Assembly (NCBI GenBank): GCA_027483665.1
Contig: JAIXUC010000008.1
Location: forward strand, 62,001-126,000
DNA from: Comamonadaceae bacterium
Lineage (GTDB): Bacteria; Pseudomonadota; Gammaproteobacteria; Burkholderiales; Burkholderiaceae_C
Length of the DNA: 64,000 bases
Direction: 5' to 3'
The position numbers were made by a program, and so were the translations under genes. Each line of letters begins with the position of its first letter. Within the stretch, counting starts at the first letter, position 1. The notes under the pieces were generated by a model. It saw nothing but the letters and a program-made list of their open reading frames with translations, was not told the origin of the DNA and did no database searches. Below are positions 9,223 through 18,153 of the stretch, in pieces.

Positions 9223-9929
9223 AGCCAACTCCTGCAGAAACAAGCACAGCAACACCCCGCGAAGCGCCCACTGCGGCCCTTGCCCGCGCCCGGCCCGAAG
9301 CGTGGTGTTCGGTCGAGTCGCCTTTGGGTGAGATGTGGTTGGCAGCCACTGAGCGCGGCTTGACTGGCCTGTGGTTCGTTGGACAGCGCCACGGCCCCAC
9401 GCCTGCCGACACAGCGAGCTGGCCAGCACCCGTGCAGCCCGAAGAGCCCGGGTTCAAGCCCAAGCCCATGCTGCCGGCAGCGCAGGCCGTTCTGCGCGAA
9501 GCCCAACAACAGTTGCAGCACTACTGGACCGAAGCCCGACCCTTTGACGCGCCACGCTTGCCAATCGACTGGCGCCAGGGCACGGCCTTTCAGCGCCAAG
9601 TCTGGCAGGCGCTGCTGGGCATCGAGCAGGGCCAAACCTGCAGCTACGGTGAACTGGCCAGCCGGCTGGGCCAACCCCAAGCGGCACGGGCCGTGGGCGC
9701 AGCCGTGGGCCGCAACCCCTGGAGCCTGTTGGTGCCCTGCCACCGCGTGCTGGGACAAGGCGGCGCACTCACGGGTTATGCGGGCGGCGTGGAACGCAAG
9801 CGCTGGCTGCTGCGACACGAGCGCAGCGTGCAAGCGCCCTCACCCCAGACAGACGCAGTTCATGCGACCGCAGCTTCGACTGCCCTGGCCCCGAAACCAG
9901 CAGCCATGCTCGGCGGGGTGTTGGCATGA
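9219..9929 (+). CDS. ogt: methylated-DNA--protein-cysteine methyltransferase
   Basis: A suicide DNA repair protein of 236 residues that takes methyl groups from O6-methylguanine or O4-methylthymine onto Cys174 in the [10 protein letters not shown] motif. The preceding [10 protein letters not shown] and [10 protein letters not shown] segments form the helix-turn-helix and hinge of the family. It has extra residues at both ends compared with the usual 160-180: a loop of about 30 residues near 60-85 and a tail of about 35. It overlaps the Ada/AlkA gene upstream and the EamA transporter gene downstream by four bases each, so the three are probably one translationally coupled adaptive-response operon. 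Confidence 0.92.
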   Translation: MKPTPAETSTATPREAPTAALARARPEAWCSVESPLGEMWLAATERGLTGLWFVGQRHGPTPADTASWPAPVQPEEPGFKPKPMLPAAQAVLREAQQQLQHYWTEARPFDAPRLPIDWRQGTAFQRQVWQALLGIEQGQTCSYGELASRLGQPQAARAVGAAVGRNPWSLLVPCHRVLGQGGALTGYAGGVERKRWLLRHERSVQAPSPQTDAVHATAASTALAPKPAAMLGGVLA

Positions 9930-10867
9930 GCACTCCACCAGCGTCAGCTTCGCCTGTTGCAGCACCGGCGTCCCGCGCCTGGTTGTTCGACTTTGTGCTG
10001 CTGGCTGCCCTTTGGGGCTCATCCTTTCTGTTCATGCGCTTGGCCATTGTGGAAGTGGGCGTGTGGGCCACCGCCGGGCTGCGAGTGGCGATTGCCGCTG
10101 CGGTGCTAGGCCCGTTGGTGCTGGCGCGGGGCTTGGGGCCACGCCTGCTTCAACACTGGCGTCCTTCGCTGTTGATGGGCGCATTGAACTCGGCCATTCC
10201 CTTTGCTTGCTTTTGCTGGGCGCTGCAGTCCATCAGCACCGGCCTGTCGGCCATCTTGAATGCCACGGTGCCGCTGTTCGGCGCGGTCATCGCGTGGTTT
10301 TGGTTGCGCTCACCGCTGGATGCCTCTCGCGTGGTGGGCTTGGTGGTGGGCTTCGCGGGTGTGGCTTTGCTGGCCTCGGGCAAAGCCAGCTTTGTGCCAG
10401 ACGCCTCCGGTCTGTCTTCTGGGCTGGCGGTACTGGCCTGCCTGCTGGCCTGTGTGTGTTACGGCTTGTCGGCCAGCCTGACCAAGGTGGTCATGGCTGA
10501 TGTGCCGCCTTTGGTCACCGCTGGCGGCAGCCAACTGAGCGCTGCTGTCTTGCTGGCGCCCGCTGTCTGGCTGAGCTGGCCTGGCGCCTGGCCCAGCTGG
10601 CGCGCGGTGGGCGCTTTGCTGGCGGTGGGTGTTTTGTGTACGGCGCTGGCCTACGTGCTGTACTTCCGGTTGTTACAGCGCGCCGGCCCGACGCGCACGC
10701 TGGCGGTCACGTTTGTGGTGCCGGTGTTTGCCATGGTCTACGGCGCCTTGTTGCTCGACGAAGCAGTCACGGCCTGGATGCTGTTGTGCGGCAGCGTGAT
10801 CGCCTGCGGAACGGCTTTGTCCACGGGTTTGGTGCGCTTGCCCCGCTGGGCGGGGTTGCGGTCTTAG
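9926..10867 (+). CDS. EamA/DMT-family transporter
   Basis: This 313-residue inner membrane protein has about ten hydrophobic helices arranged as two EamA repeats (residues about 22-155 and 170-300), with typical segments [19 protein letters not shown] and [21 protein letters not shown] carriers of this kind export metabolites or amino acids; the substrate is unknown. Its start overlaps the ogt stop (ATGA), which ties its expression to alkylation repair, but I see no proven functional link. Confidence 0.88.
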   Translation: MSTPPASASPVAAPASRAWLFDFVLLAALWGSSFLFMRLAIVEVGVWATAGLRVAIAAAVLGPLVLARGLGPRLLQHWRPSLLMGALNSAIPFACFCWALQSISTGLSAILNATVPLFGAVIAWFWLRSPLDASRVVGLVVGFAGVALLASGKASFVPDASGLSSGLAVLACLLACVCYGLSASLTKVVMADVPPLVTAGGSQLSAAVLLAPAVWLSWPGAWPSWRAVGALLAVGVLCTALAYVLYFRLLQRAGPTRTLAVTFVVPVFAMVYGALLLDEAVTAWMLLCGSVIACGTALSTGLVRLPRWAGLRS

Positions 10868-10892
10868 GCCAGCCCGGTTAGATTGCCCAACT

Positions 10893-11222
10893 ATGTACGG
10901 TGCCATGTCCATTGCGCAAAGCGGCTTAAAGGCTGCGCAACTGCGGCTGGACGCCGCAGCCAGCAATGTGGCCAACCTACAAACGGCGGACTATCGCCGC
11001 CGCGAGGTGGTGGCCACTGAACAGCCAACGACTGGCGGCGGCTCGGGCGGTGGCTTAGGCAATGGCGTACAAGCCGAAGTGCGTCGAGTAGACGCAGTTG
11101 GCGCTGACTTGGCAGCCGACTTCGTGGCACAGAAAACAGCCGCCCTGGCCTACAGCGCTAACTTGCGGGTCATCAGCACCAGCGCGCGGATGCTGGGTAG
11201 CTTGCTCGACGAGCGCGCCTGA
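10893..11222 (+). CDS. orphan flagellar basal-body rod-like protein (FlgC-like)
   Basis: The 109-residue protein starts with a flagellar rod motif (SIAQSGLKAAQLRLDAAASNVANLQT), which forms the N-terminal coiled-coil of rod and hook proteins. It ends with a short C-terminal helix of the same kind (SANLRVISTSARMLGSLL). The middle is a short Gly-rich linker and a beta-strand segment, so it is shorter than FlgC (about 135 residues). No other flagellar gene is nearby. It starts 26 bp after the EamA gene. Such stand-alone small rod-domain proteins exist in betaproteobacteria; whether this one enters a flagellum is unknown. Confidence 0.75.
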   Translation: MYGAMSIAQSGLKAAQLRLDAAASNVANLQTADYRRREVVATEQPTTGGGSGGGLGNGVQAEVRRVDAVGADLAADFVAQKTAALAYSANLRVISTSARMLGSLLDERA

Positions 11223-11295
11223 AGCGGCACGTCAAAGGCCGCAGGGTCTGTGCTGCTGTCACGGGCCATTCACCAACGCGGGCCATGCTTGGCCC

Positions 11296-11715
11296 ATGCC
11301 AGAACGCAGCACTCGCTCACACGCCCAGCCTTTGTTGGTGCAGGATTTAGAAGCCACGGTGCAGCGCTTTTCTCAGGCGTTCAACCTGAGATTTCATGCT
11401 TTTTCCTTTACCTCGGAAGCTGGCTCGGCAAGACCGGGGTTTCTTTGCAGACACCTGACACGCGGCATTCAGCCTGTGGTGCTGCTGCAGGCCCTGCCGC
11501 ATGAAGAACGGCACCCGCTGGACCTCACTGTCCTGCACCCCAGCCCGAACCTGGCTTTGCATCAAGCCTTGGCCTCGGGCTTTTTGCCGGTGATGAGGCC
11601 GCGTCCAACGGGTCGAACCTCGGAGAGCGAAGTGACCAGCGTTCGTGACCCCGACAACCACCTGATGGTGGATATCGAAGCAGCCTTCGATGTCTCCGCC
11701 CACCATTTGCCCTGA
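11296..11715 (+). CDS. putative VOC-like (glyoxalase/bleomycin-resistance fold) small protein
   Basis: A protein of about 139 residues whose opening LLVQDLEATVQRFSQAF and closing VRDPDNHLMVDIE segments resemble the strand-helix start and metal-site end of vicinal-oxygen-chelate domains. The middle is unlike any family I recognise, and the usual metal-binding His near the start is not obvious. I chose the ATG at 11296 because the resemblance begins just after it, although longer upstream starts exist. It converges with the FAH-family gene, whose stop is 13 bp away. Function is not assigned. Confidence 0.5.
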   Translation: MPERSTRSHAQPLLVQDLEATVQRFSQAFNLRFHAFSFTSEAGSARPGFLCRHLTRGIQPVVLLQALPHEERHPLDLTVLHPSPNLALHQALASGFLPVMRPRPTGRTSESEVTSVRDPDNHLMVDIEAAFDVSAHHLP

Positions 11716-11728
11716 CCGCCCATCGACC

Positions 11729-12412
11729 TCAAACCACTTGGCAGCCCAAGTGCCCCAAACCTTCAATCTGGGCCAAGAGCACATCGCCCCGCTGCACCGG
11801 GCCCACGCCTGCTGGCGTGCCGGTGAAGATCAAGTCGCCGGGTGCCAGCTCGAAGTAGCCGGACAGATAAGCCAGCATGTCGGCGGTCTTCCAAATGAGT
11901 TGGTTCAGGTTGCCTTGCTGGCGCAGCTGCCCGTTGACTTGCAGGCTGATGGGACCCTCGGCCAGGTGCCCGACTTGTTCCGCCAGGCTGATGGGGCCGC
12001 AGGGCGCTGAGGCCTCGAAGGCCTTGCCCACTTCCCACGGCCGGCCGGCTTTCTTGGCCTCGCCTTGCAAGTCGCGCCGGGTCATGTCCAAGCCGATGGC
12101 GTAGCCAAACACATGCGACAGCGCCTGCTCTGGCGTGATGTCACGCCCACCCCGGTGCAGCGCCACCACCAGCTCCACCTCGTGGTGCACATCGGAGGAC
12201 TGCGAGGGATAAGGAAACTGCCCGTCGCTGCGCAGGTTGTCCGGGTTCTTCTGAAAGAAAAAAGGCGCTTCCTTGCTCGGGTCGTGCCCCATCTCGATGG
12301 CGTGGTCCGCGTAGTTACGGCCCACGCAGTAAATGCGGCGCACGGGAAACAGTTGCTCAGAGCCGGCGATGGGCAAACTAACGACAGGGGCTGGGGGGAA
12401 GACATAGGTCAT
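11729..12412 (-). CDS. fumarylacetoacetate hydrolase family protein
   Basis: This 227-residue protein contains one FAH catalytic domain. Its signature is the opening IYCVGRNYADHAIEMGHDP, the FFFQKNPDNL segment, the metal-binding HHEVELVVAL stretch near residue 70, and the closing GDLIFTGTPAGVGPV. Members cleave or decarboxylate C-C bonds in acylpyruvates and aromatic-degradation intermediates; acylpyruvase or oxaloacetate decarboxylase activity is possible. I chose the ATG at 12412 rather than an upstream one at 12571 because the added residues show no conservation. Confidence 0.88.
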   Translation of the reverse strand: MTYVFPPAPVVSLPIAGSEQLFPVRRIYCVGRNYADHAIEMGHDPSKEAPFFFQKNPDNLRSDGQFPYPSQSSDVHHEVELVVALHRGGRDITPEQALSHVFGYAIGLDMTRRDLQGEAKKAGRPWEVGKAFEASAPCGPISLAEQVGHLAEGPISLQVNGQLRQQGNLNQLIWKTADMLAYLSGYFELAPGDLIFTGTPAGVGPVQRGDVLLAQIEGLGHLGCQVV

Positions 12413-12688
12413 GGCAGACAGCAGGGGGTTGGACGACAGGCTGGAAGTTTGCCTCAGCGCGACCGCTTTGAATCTGCAAAGAAACTCACTACCCCGCCGC
12501 CGCTGACCGATAGCTGGACTGGACCCTGGGCTGAGCCCAAAAAATCCGTCGGGCCAGATAGGGGTATGCAAGGATGATCGACACCGTCATTCGCTAGGTC
12601 ACCCAACCTCGCGTGTCAGACACCGTCAACCAATGGACGTCCTTGAACCATCGAACGAGTCGTCCAATCGCCGCCAACTTCCGCAGCC
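12413..12688. other. 276-bp intergenic stretch without recognised content
   Basis: Between the FAH-family gene and the BON-domain gene, both on the minus strand, I find no convincing ORF, terminator or structured RNA. It presumably holds the promoter of the FAH-family gene. A small dyad at 12527-12539 has its A-tract on the wrong side to be a terminator. Confidence 0.5.
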
Positions 12689-13027
12689 TTACTTAACGAT
12701 GGTCAGCTCGTCGTGGATGGCATGCACGCCTTCAGCAGCGCGGGCGACCTTGATGGCTTCATCCACCTGTGCCTGGTTGGCCAATGTGCCCGTCAGGCGC
12801 ACGTCTCCCTTGGTCGTGACGACCGTGATGTCAGCGCTCTTGAGCGACTCGGCTTTCAGCAAAGCCGTCTTGACATGCTCTGTCACGTCGGCGTCTGAAA
12901 CGTTGTTTCCGGCAGCGGCTGTGGGTGTGCTTGACATGGCAGGTTCTGGCGGCTTGGTGCAGCCGATGACGAAGATGCTCAAAGACAGCACAGCTGCGCT
13001 GACAGCCAAATGAAAAAGACGGTTCAT
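12689..13027 (-). CDS. BON-domain lipoprotein
   Basis: The 112-residue product starts with a lipoprotein signal peptide that ends in the lipobox-like VIGC, followed by a short Pro/Ser/Thr linker. A single BON domain then covers about residues 45-112 (VKTALLKAESLKSADITVVTTKG and VRLTGTL). BON proteins such as OsmY and DolP bind membranes or phospholipids in the periplasm and are often stress-induced. The start at 13027 is preceded by an AAGGGGC ribosome-binding sequence. It stands alone, after the terminator that follows icd. Confidence 0.85.
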   Translation of the reverse strand: MNRLFHLAVSAAVLSLSIFVIGCTKPPEPAMSSTPTAAAGNNVSDADVTEHVKTALLKAESLKSADITVVTTKGDVRLTGTLANQAQVDEAIKVARAAEGVHAIHDELTIVK

Positions 13028-13173
13028 GGTTTTTTGCCCCTTCAAAGACGAGTCACTGGACAGCAACTAGAGCCTCACAGTCGACGCTCTGACGAGCCGC
13101 GTCGGTGCGGTGGCGATCATTGAAGCAGCCGCTGGAGAAGCCAAGCCAGCCTGTGAACCGAGCTTCAGAACAA

Positions 13174-13202
13174 AACCCCAGTCGGGTGACCGAACTGGGG
13201 TT
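13174..13202 (-). terminator. rho-independent terminator downstream of icd
   Basis: A nine-bp stem AACCCCAGT / ACTGGGGTT with an extra inner CGG/CCG pairing encloses a GTGA loop. Read on the minus strand it is followed by TTTTGTTCT. It lies between icd and the BON-domain gene in their shared direction, so it should end the icd transcript. Confidence 0.75.
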
Positions 13203-13306
13203 CTGTTGAGTGACAGGCGATTGCCAGACGAGCGGCAGACAAAGGGGTGATCGCCCCGGGCCGCTGGACACGACCCGCCGTCAGGTCAGGAGCTCACGTC
13301 AGGAGC

Positions 13307-14560
13307 TCACATGTGATCAATCATCACCTGCCCAAAGCCGGAGCAACTCACCTGCGTGGCGCCTTCCATCAAGCGGGCGAAGTCGTAGGTGACTTTCTTG
13401 CTGAGGATGGACTTTTCCATGGAGCTGATGATGAGGTCTGCGGCTGCTGTCCAGCCGATGTGGCGCAGCATCATTTCTGCCGAGAGGATTTCAGAGCCTG
13501 GGTTGACATAGTCCTTGCCGGCGTACTTCGGGGCGGTGCCGTGGGTGGCTTCGAACATGGCGATGGAGTCGCTCAGGTTCGCGCCGGGGGCGATGCCGAT
13601 GCCGCCCACTTGCGCGGCCAGTGCGTCGGACACGTAGTCGCCATTGAGGTTGAGCGTGGCGATGACGGAGTACTCGGCCGGGCGCAACAGAATTTGCTGC
13701 AGGAAAGCATCGGCAATGGAGTCTTTGATGATGATGTTGCGACCGGTCTTGGGGTTCTTGAATTGGCACCATGGGCCGCCGTCAATCGGCTCTGCACCGA
13801 ACTCGCGCTGTGCCAACGCGTAAGACCAGTCACGAAAGCCACCTTCGGTGTATTTCATGATGTTGCCCTTGTGCACGATGGTCACGCTGGGCTTGTCGTT
13901 GTCCACCGCGTACTGAATGGCCTTGCGCACCAAGCGCTCGGTGCCTTCAATCGACACGGGCTTGATGCCAATGCCGGAGGTGTTGGGGAAGCGGATTTTC
14001 TTGACGCCCATTTCATCGATGAGGAACTTGATGAGCTTCTTGGCTTTGTCGCTTTGCGCTTCGTACTCGATGCCGGCGTAGATGTCTTCCGAGTTCTCGC
14101 GGAAGATCACCATGTGGGTTTTTTCTGGCTCTTTCAGCGGCGATGGCACGCCCTTGAAATACTGCACCGGGCGCAGGCAAACGTAGAGGTCGAGCTCTTG
14201 GCGCAAGGCGACGTTGAGGGAGCGGATGCCGCCGCCGACTGGCGTGGTGAGCGGGCCTTTGATGGACACCGGGTACTCGCGCACGGCGTGCAGGGTTTCT
14301 TCGGGTAGCCACACATCAGGGCCGTAGACGCGGGTGGCTTTCTCACCGGCGTACACCTCCATCCAGTGGATTTTTTTCTTGCCGCCATAAGCCTTGGCCA
14401 CAGCAGCGTCGACCACCTTGAGCATCACCGGCGTGATGTCCAAACCGGTACCGTCACCTTCGATGTAGGGAATGATGGGCTCGTCGGGGACGTTGAGCGA
14501 GAAGTCGGCGTTGACCGTGATCTTGGCACCGGCGGCCGGGATTTTGATGTGCTGGTACAT
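13307..14560 (-). CDS. icd: NADP-dependent isocitrate dehydrogenase
   Basis: The 417-residue enzyme oxidatively decarboxylates isocitrate to 2-oxoglutarate in the TCA cycle. It shows the family opening [18 protein letters not shown], the substrate loop [25 protein letters not shown] with its phosphorylatable-type serine, and the later [17 protein letters not shown] metal/substrate helix. Length and sequence match the E. coli-type homodimeric NADP enzyme. I chose the start at 14560 (MYQHIKIP); upstream in-frame codons lack similarity. A terminator follows at 13174-13202. Confidence 0.97.
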   Translation of the reverse strand: MYQHIKIPAAGAKITVNADFSLNVPDEPIIPYIEGDGTGLDITPVMLKVVDAAVAKAYGGKKKIHWMEVYAGEKATRVYGPDVWLPEETLHAVREYPVSIKGPLTTPVGGGIRSLNVALRQELDLYVCLRPVQYFKGVPSPLKEPEKTHMVIFRENSEDIYAGIEYEAQSDKAKKLIKFLIDEMGVKKIRFPNTSGIGIKPVSIEGTERLVRKAIQYAVDNDKPSVTIVHKGNIMKYTEGGFRDWSYALAQREFGAEPIDGGPWCQFKNPKTGRNIIIKDSIADAFLQQILLRPAEYSVIATLNLNGDYVSDALAAQVGGIGIAPGANLSDSIAMFEATHGTAPKYAGKDYVNPGSEILSAEMMLRHIGWTAAADLIISSMEKSILSKKVTYDFARLMEGATQVSCSGFGQVMIDHM

Positions 14561-14756
14561 GCGGGCGTCCTGTCTGGGAGCTAGAGAAGAAAAGACCGAT
14601 AAAGGCCGAATGGAGACCGGGTACAAACGAGCCACACACCGCAGCGGCGCCGGCCCAAGCCCCATGGATTCTAGTGGGAGCTCTCTAGCGCCAAAGGCCA
14701 GCCAGCGGCACCGAGCAGGCTTCACACCACACGGGTTAGCACCCAGAGGAAACCCT

Positions 14757-15401
14757 ATGACGCAGCGTCGTTCAGTTCTTCAAACCCTCGCACTCAGCAC
14801 TTGGGTGGCCTGGGCCCAGCAAGCCATTGCAGCTGGCCAAGCACCCATGCCGCCGGGCTTGCGCCGCTTGCGCGGCGAGGTGCAGATCAACGGCTTGGCA
14901 GCGCGCGAAGGTCAAGTGGTGCTGCCCGGTGACACCTTGAGCACAGGGCCGCAAAGCGAGGTGATTGTGGTCATGGGGGCCAACGCATTTTTGGTGCGCG
15001 ACAACACGCGCCTCGCGTGGTTGGCAGACATTGCCACCGGCGTGCTGCGCGTGCTTTCAGGGCGGGTGTTGGCGGTGTTCGGGCCGGGCGCGCAACGCAT
15101 CGAGACGCCCACCGCCACCATCGGCATCAGGGGCACGGGCTGCTACATCGAAAGCGAGTCTGAGCAGATCTACTTCTGTCTGTGCTACGGCAGCGCCGAC
15201 ATCGTTCCGCTGGCCGACCCAGCCCAAGCCGTTTCACTGACCACGCGCTACCACGACAAGCCCTTCACCATCAGCAGGCAGATGGGCGCACCGCTCATGC
15301 AAACAGCCGCCGTGATCAACCACACCGACTTGGAGTTGACGCTGCTAGAAGCCGCTGTTGGCCGCAGACCGCCGTTTGCAGGGCAGCCCAGCCGGTATTG
15401 A
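14757..15401 (+). CDS. exported FecR-domain protein
   Basis: This 214-residue protein begins with a Tat-like signal ([18 protein letters not shown]) and carries a FecR-type beta-rich domain at about residues 38-140, including [16 protein letters not shown] and the Cys-containing [12 protein letters not shown]. In ferric citrate signalling FecR is an anti-sigma factor, but this protein lacks an N-terminal cytoplasmic domain, and no ECF sigma factor or TonB receptor is nearby. It is therefore better seen as a periplasmic FecR-fold protein of unknown role. An AGAGGA ribosome-binding site precedes the ATG at 14757. It is divergent from icd. Confidence 0.8.
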   Translation: MTQRRSVLQTLALSTWVAWAQQAIAAGQAPMPPGLRRLRGEVQINGLAAREGQVVLPGDTLSTGPQSEVIVVMGANAFLVRDNTRLAWLADIATGVLRVLSGRVLAVFGPGAQRIETPTATIGIRGTGCYIESESEQIYFCLCYGSADIVPLADPAQAVSLTTRYHDKPFTISRQMGAPLMQTAAVINHTDLELTLLEAAVGRRPPFAGQPSRY

Positions 15402-15459
15402 AGTGGGCGTGTCGTGAGCACTGCGGGTGGCGCCGTGGCCAGCGCAGGCTGTAGGCGCG

Positions 15460-15594
15460 TTAGCCCAGATCGAGGCGCGCCAGAAACCACGCCAAAAGCG
15501 TGATGCCGCCTACCACTGCCGTGAAGACAAAAATGCCAATGCCATACCACTTGGCCAGCGTGTTTCTCGTTGTTTGAATGGGTGTCTGGGTCAT
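15460..15594 (-). CDS. small single-pass membrane protein
   Basis: A 44-residue protein with one transmembrane segment at about residues 18-38 (GIGIFVFTAVVGGITLLAWF) and a short Thr/Gln-rich N-terminus. An in-frame start at 15738, directly after the HNH gene stop, would add 48 Pro/Val-rich residues, but these look non-coding. Function is unknown. Confidence 0.55.
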   Translation of the reverse strand: MTQTPIQTTRNTLAKWYGIGIFVFTAVVGGITLLAWFLARLDLG

Positions 15595-15741
15595 GGGTAC
15601 TGCTTCGATGGTGGTGCGAACCCGCGGGGTGCGGGCTGCCAAGGGGACAGAAATGGGTGCCGCTGGATTGTCTTTACCAACAATGCTTGGCGTTGGTTGA
15701 GGGACATGTTCACAGGGCGGCAGGCTGCTGGGGCGCATTTG

Positions 15742-16089
15742 TCAACGCTGGCGTCTTTTCATGCGAGCGCTCTTGCTGGTGCGAACGAAGAAATCATCGG
15801 GTTTGGTTTTCACCCAAGCGACGAACTCTTGGAGTTGCGGGTGTTGCAGCAGCGCATCCACGCTGGCGTACTTCCGTGCCAATTCGGTCTCGGTCAGCAG
15901 CGCGTGAATTTGCCGATGGCAAATGCGGTGCATGAATTGCGTTTCTCGGCCTCCTTTGCTTTTCGGGACCAAGTGATGCCGGTCCTGCTGCGCGGGCGGT
16001 ATGGGCCGCTCGCACAGCGGACACACCACAGCGCTTGGCTCGCTCACGGTTTCAGGGTCAACCAAATCTCGTTGCGGCGCAGAAACCAA
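15742..16089 (-). CDS. HNH endonuclease domain protein
   Basis: The 115-residue protein is essentially one HNH nuclease module. Cys23 and Cys26 pair with later Cys57 and His58/His62 to make a zinc knuckle, and the DRHHLVPKSKGG segment (His38/His39) gives the metal-binding histidines of the catalytic finger. Proteins of this size occur as stand-alone nucleases; target and role are unknown. The ATG at 16089 lies inside the end of the SOUL gene, a 46-bp overlap in another frame, so a later GTG start is possible. It is the last strong member of the minus-strand heme/two-component cluster. Confidence 0.8.
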   Translation of the reverse strand: MVSAPQRDLVDPETVSEPSAVVCPLCERPIPPAQQDRHHLVPKSKGGRETQFMHRICHRQIHALLTETELARKYASVDALLQHPQLQEFVAWVKTKPDDFFVRTSKSARMKRRQR

Positions 16090-16655
16090 GGCGTCATTGG
16101 CCCGTTGTAGCGCGCCAGCACCGGCTGGCCTTGGGTAGCGATTCCGGCCGCAGCCAAAGCCGACTGCAACTGGGCCAGGTGCTCGTCAAAGTTGGCCTGC
16201 GACCAAGTACCGCTGTAACGGATGACGGCTCGCGACACAGCGGGTTCCTCGCGCAGCCGCACGCGCGCATCGAGCGGCTCGGGTGCGGTGGCGAGCGTGA
16301 CGCTCTTGGGCAACACAAACTGCACCCTGGTCCCGCCGGTCACGGCGTCTTGCGTGACCGGTGCGGTCATCGCCAGCTTCACGGGATCGGCACTTTGCGT
16401 GACCGGTGCGGTCATCTCCAACTTTCGCTCGCCCTTGTTTTTGCCAAAGATGTATCCGGCCAAAATCGGGAAGGCCAGCGAGCCCGCCTCGGACGCGGGT
16501 GCGTTCAACACCACCTCGGCGACCACGTAAGGCGCGTAGCGACGCAGCTCAGTCTGGTCGTCCAAGCGCTTCATGACTTCGTAGCTGGGTTCTTCGATGG
16601 CCATGGTGGTGGATGCCGTTGCGGCAAGCAACAAAGCAGCTAACAGTTTTTGCAT
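16044..16655 (-). CDS. exported SOUL-family heme-binding protein
   Basis: A 203-residue protein with a signal peptide (MQKLLAALLLAATASTTMA) and a complete SOUL domain: the opening YEVMKRLDDQTELRRYAPYVVAE, the duplicated MTAPVTQ motif, and the closing YNGPMTPWFLRRNEIWL. SOUL proteins bind heme or tetrapyrroles; the bacterial exported ones are little studied. Both MTAPVTQ copies are encoded by the same 22 bases, 45 bp apart. It lies 64 bp downstream of the histidine kinase gene and beside a cytochrome island, which supports a heme-related role. Confidence 0.88.
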   Translation of the reverse strand: MQKLLAALLLAATASTTMAIEEPSYEVMKRLDDQTELRRYAPYVVAEVVLNAPASEAGSLAFPILAGYIFGKNKGERKLEMTAPVTQSADPVKLAMTAPVTQDAVTGGTRVQFVLPKSVTLATAPEPLDARVRLREEPAVSRAVIRYSGTWSQANFDEHLAQLQSALAAAGIATQGQPVLARYNGPMTPWFLRRNEIWLTLKP

Positions 16656-16719
16656 GGGTTGCAGCTTACGGGCACGGCGCAACCCACAGCATTTAGGGGT
16701 CTTGCGCGCCAGATGCGCC

Positions 16720-18153
16720 TCAGGCGGCTGCAGGTAATCGCAGACGCGCACTGAGCCCGCCTGTGTCGCTGGTGTCGAGGATGAGTGCGCCGCCGTAGAG
16801 CGCGGCCAGTTCCACGACGATGGCCAGGCCCAGCCCGCTACCCGCAGTCGATTCGTCGAGCCTTACCCCGCGCTGCAACACCCGGGCGCGGTGCGCTGGC
16901 GCAATGCCTGGACCGTCGTCGTCCACCACGATGTGCAGTTGGCTGCCCTCACGGATTGCGCTCACGCGCACCCCGCTGCGCGCGCTGCGGCAGGCGTTGT
17001 CCAGCAGGTTGCCCAGCATTTCCTGCAAGTCTTGCTCTTCGCCAGCAAAGGCGCAGCCTGGCGGAACTTCAGTTGCCACCAAACTCAGGGCACGCTCGGC
17101 ATAGAGCTTGCCCATCAACCGCAGCAGGCCCGCCAGCAAAGGCTCCAGCGGCGTGCGTTGACCAGGCAGGCCTTGCGATGCGGCCGCGCGGGCGCGCGCC
17201 AGATGCCACTGAATGTGGCGCTGCGCCACCTGCACCTGCTCGGCCACCAGTTGCGCCGGCACGCCAGCAGCAGGGGCTTGCAATGCATCAGCCGGTGCAT
17301 CACGCGCCCCCTGTGCAGCTGCATTGCCGAGCACGGCCAGCGGCGTCTTGAGGGCGTGTGCCAGATTGCCCGCCTGGGTGCGGGCACGAGCGACGACCTC
17401 GGCATTGCGCTCCAGCACGCCGTTGAAGTCGTCAATCAGCGGTTGCACTTCAGACGGAAACTGGCCGCCCAGACGCGCCTTGCGCCCCTCGCGTACCTGC
17501 TGCAGCTCGCGTTGCATGGCCCTCAAAGGCGCCAGCCCCACGGCCACCTGTGCGAGTGCGGCCAGTGCCAGCAACAGGCCCAGTCCCACCAGCGACGCGG
17601 CGAGCAAGCCGTTGAAGTTTTCGGCTGCCTGGAGCGCCTCGCGCGTGTCGGCTGCCATCATCAGCCGCCAGCGCACCCCGGGCTGCTCGGCCATGCTGAT
17701 CGAACGCTCAACCACGCGCAGCGCCTCGCCCTGCGGTCCCGTGCTGTCGTGGCTGTGCAGCGCGCCATCTTGAAGTGCATCGGCTTGCAGGCGCAGTTCT
17801 GCATCCCACAACGAGCGCGAGCGAAGCACGCCCTTGCGGGTCAGACCGTCGACGCTCATCTGGTCGAGCTGCCAGTACAAGCCGGAGTACGGCTTGTCCA
17901 GCCGCGGGTCGGAGAGGCTGCGCGGGTCAAGCAGGGCTTGGCCCTGCGCGTCAACGCTTAGCCTCGCGGTCAACTGGTCGAGCTGCAACACCAGCGCGGC
18001 GTCGAACTGGCGCATGACATGGTCGCGGAACAAGCCGCCCAGCCAGGCATGCGCGCCGACCAGCGCCATGACCAGCGTGACCAGGGTGGCGCCCAGAAGC
18101 CGCAAGCGCAGCGAACCCGTGGTGGCGCTGGCTGGCTTCGAGTTGGCCATCAC
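16720..18153 (-). CDS. two-component sensor histidine kinase
   Basis: The 477-residue membrane kinase has transmembrane helices at about residues 18-40 and 183-205 enclosing a periplasmic sensor of about 140 residues, then a HAMP-like linker, the phospho-acceptor His266 in NLAHALKTPLAVL, and an ATPase domain with the N box LLDNACRSA, DDGPGIAP and GSGLGLAIV. The HALKTPL type H-box is shared by PhoQ- and QseC/PmrB-like kinases. Its start overlaps the regulator stop by four bases, so the pair is coupled. The signal sensed is unknown; heme or redox cues are an inference from the neighbours. Confidence 0.93.
   Translation of the reverse strand: MMANSKPASATTGSLRLRLLGATLVTLVMALVGAHAWLGGLFRDHVMRQFDAALVLQLDQLTARLSVDAQGQALLDPRSLSDPRLDKPYSGLYWQLDQMSVDGLTRKGVLRSRSLWDAELRLQADALQDGALHSHDSTGPQGEALRVVERSISMAEQPGVRWRLMMAADTREALQAAENFNGLLAASLVGLGLLLALAALAQVAVGLAPLRAMQRELQQVREGRKARLGGQFPSEVQPLIDDFNGVLERNAEVVARARTQAGNLAHALKTPLAVLGNAAAQGARDAPADALQAPAAGVPAQLVAEQVQVAQRHIQWHLARARAAASQGLPGQRTPLEPLLAGLLRLMGKLYAERALSLVATEVPPGCAFAGEEQDLQEMLGNLLDNACRSARSGVRVSAIREGSQLHIVVDDDGPGIAPAHRARVLQRGVRLDESTAGSGLGLAIVVELAALYGGALILDTSDTGGLSARLRLPAAA

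Noticed and set aside
12527-12539. TGGGC/GCCCA hairpin as a terminator
   Set aside because: Stem of only five bp, and the A-tract follows it on the plus strand, where no gene ends nearby; on the minus strand the T run comes before the hairpin.
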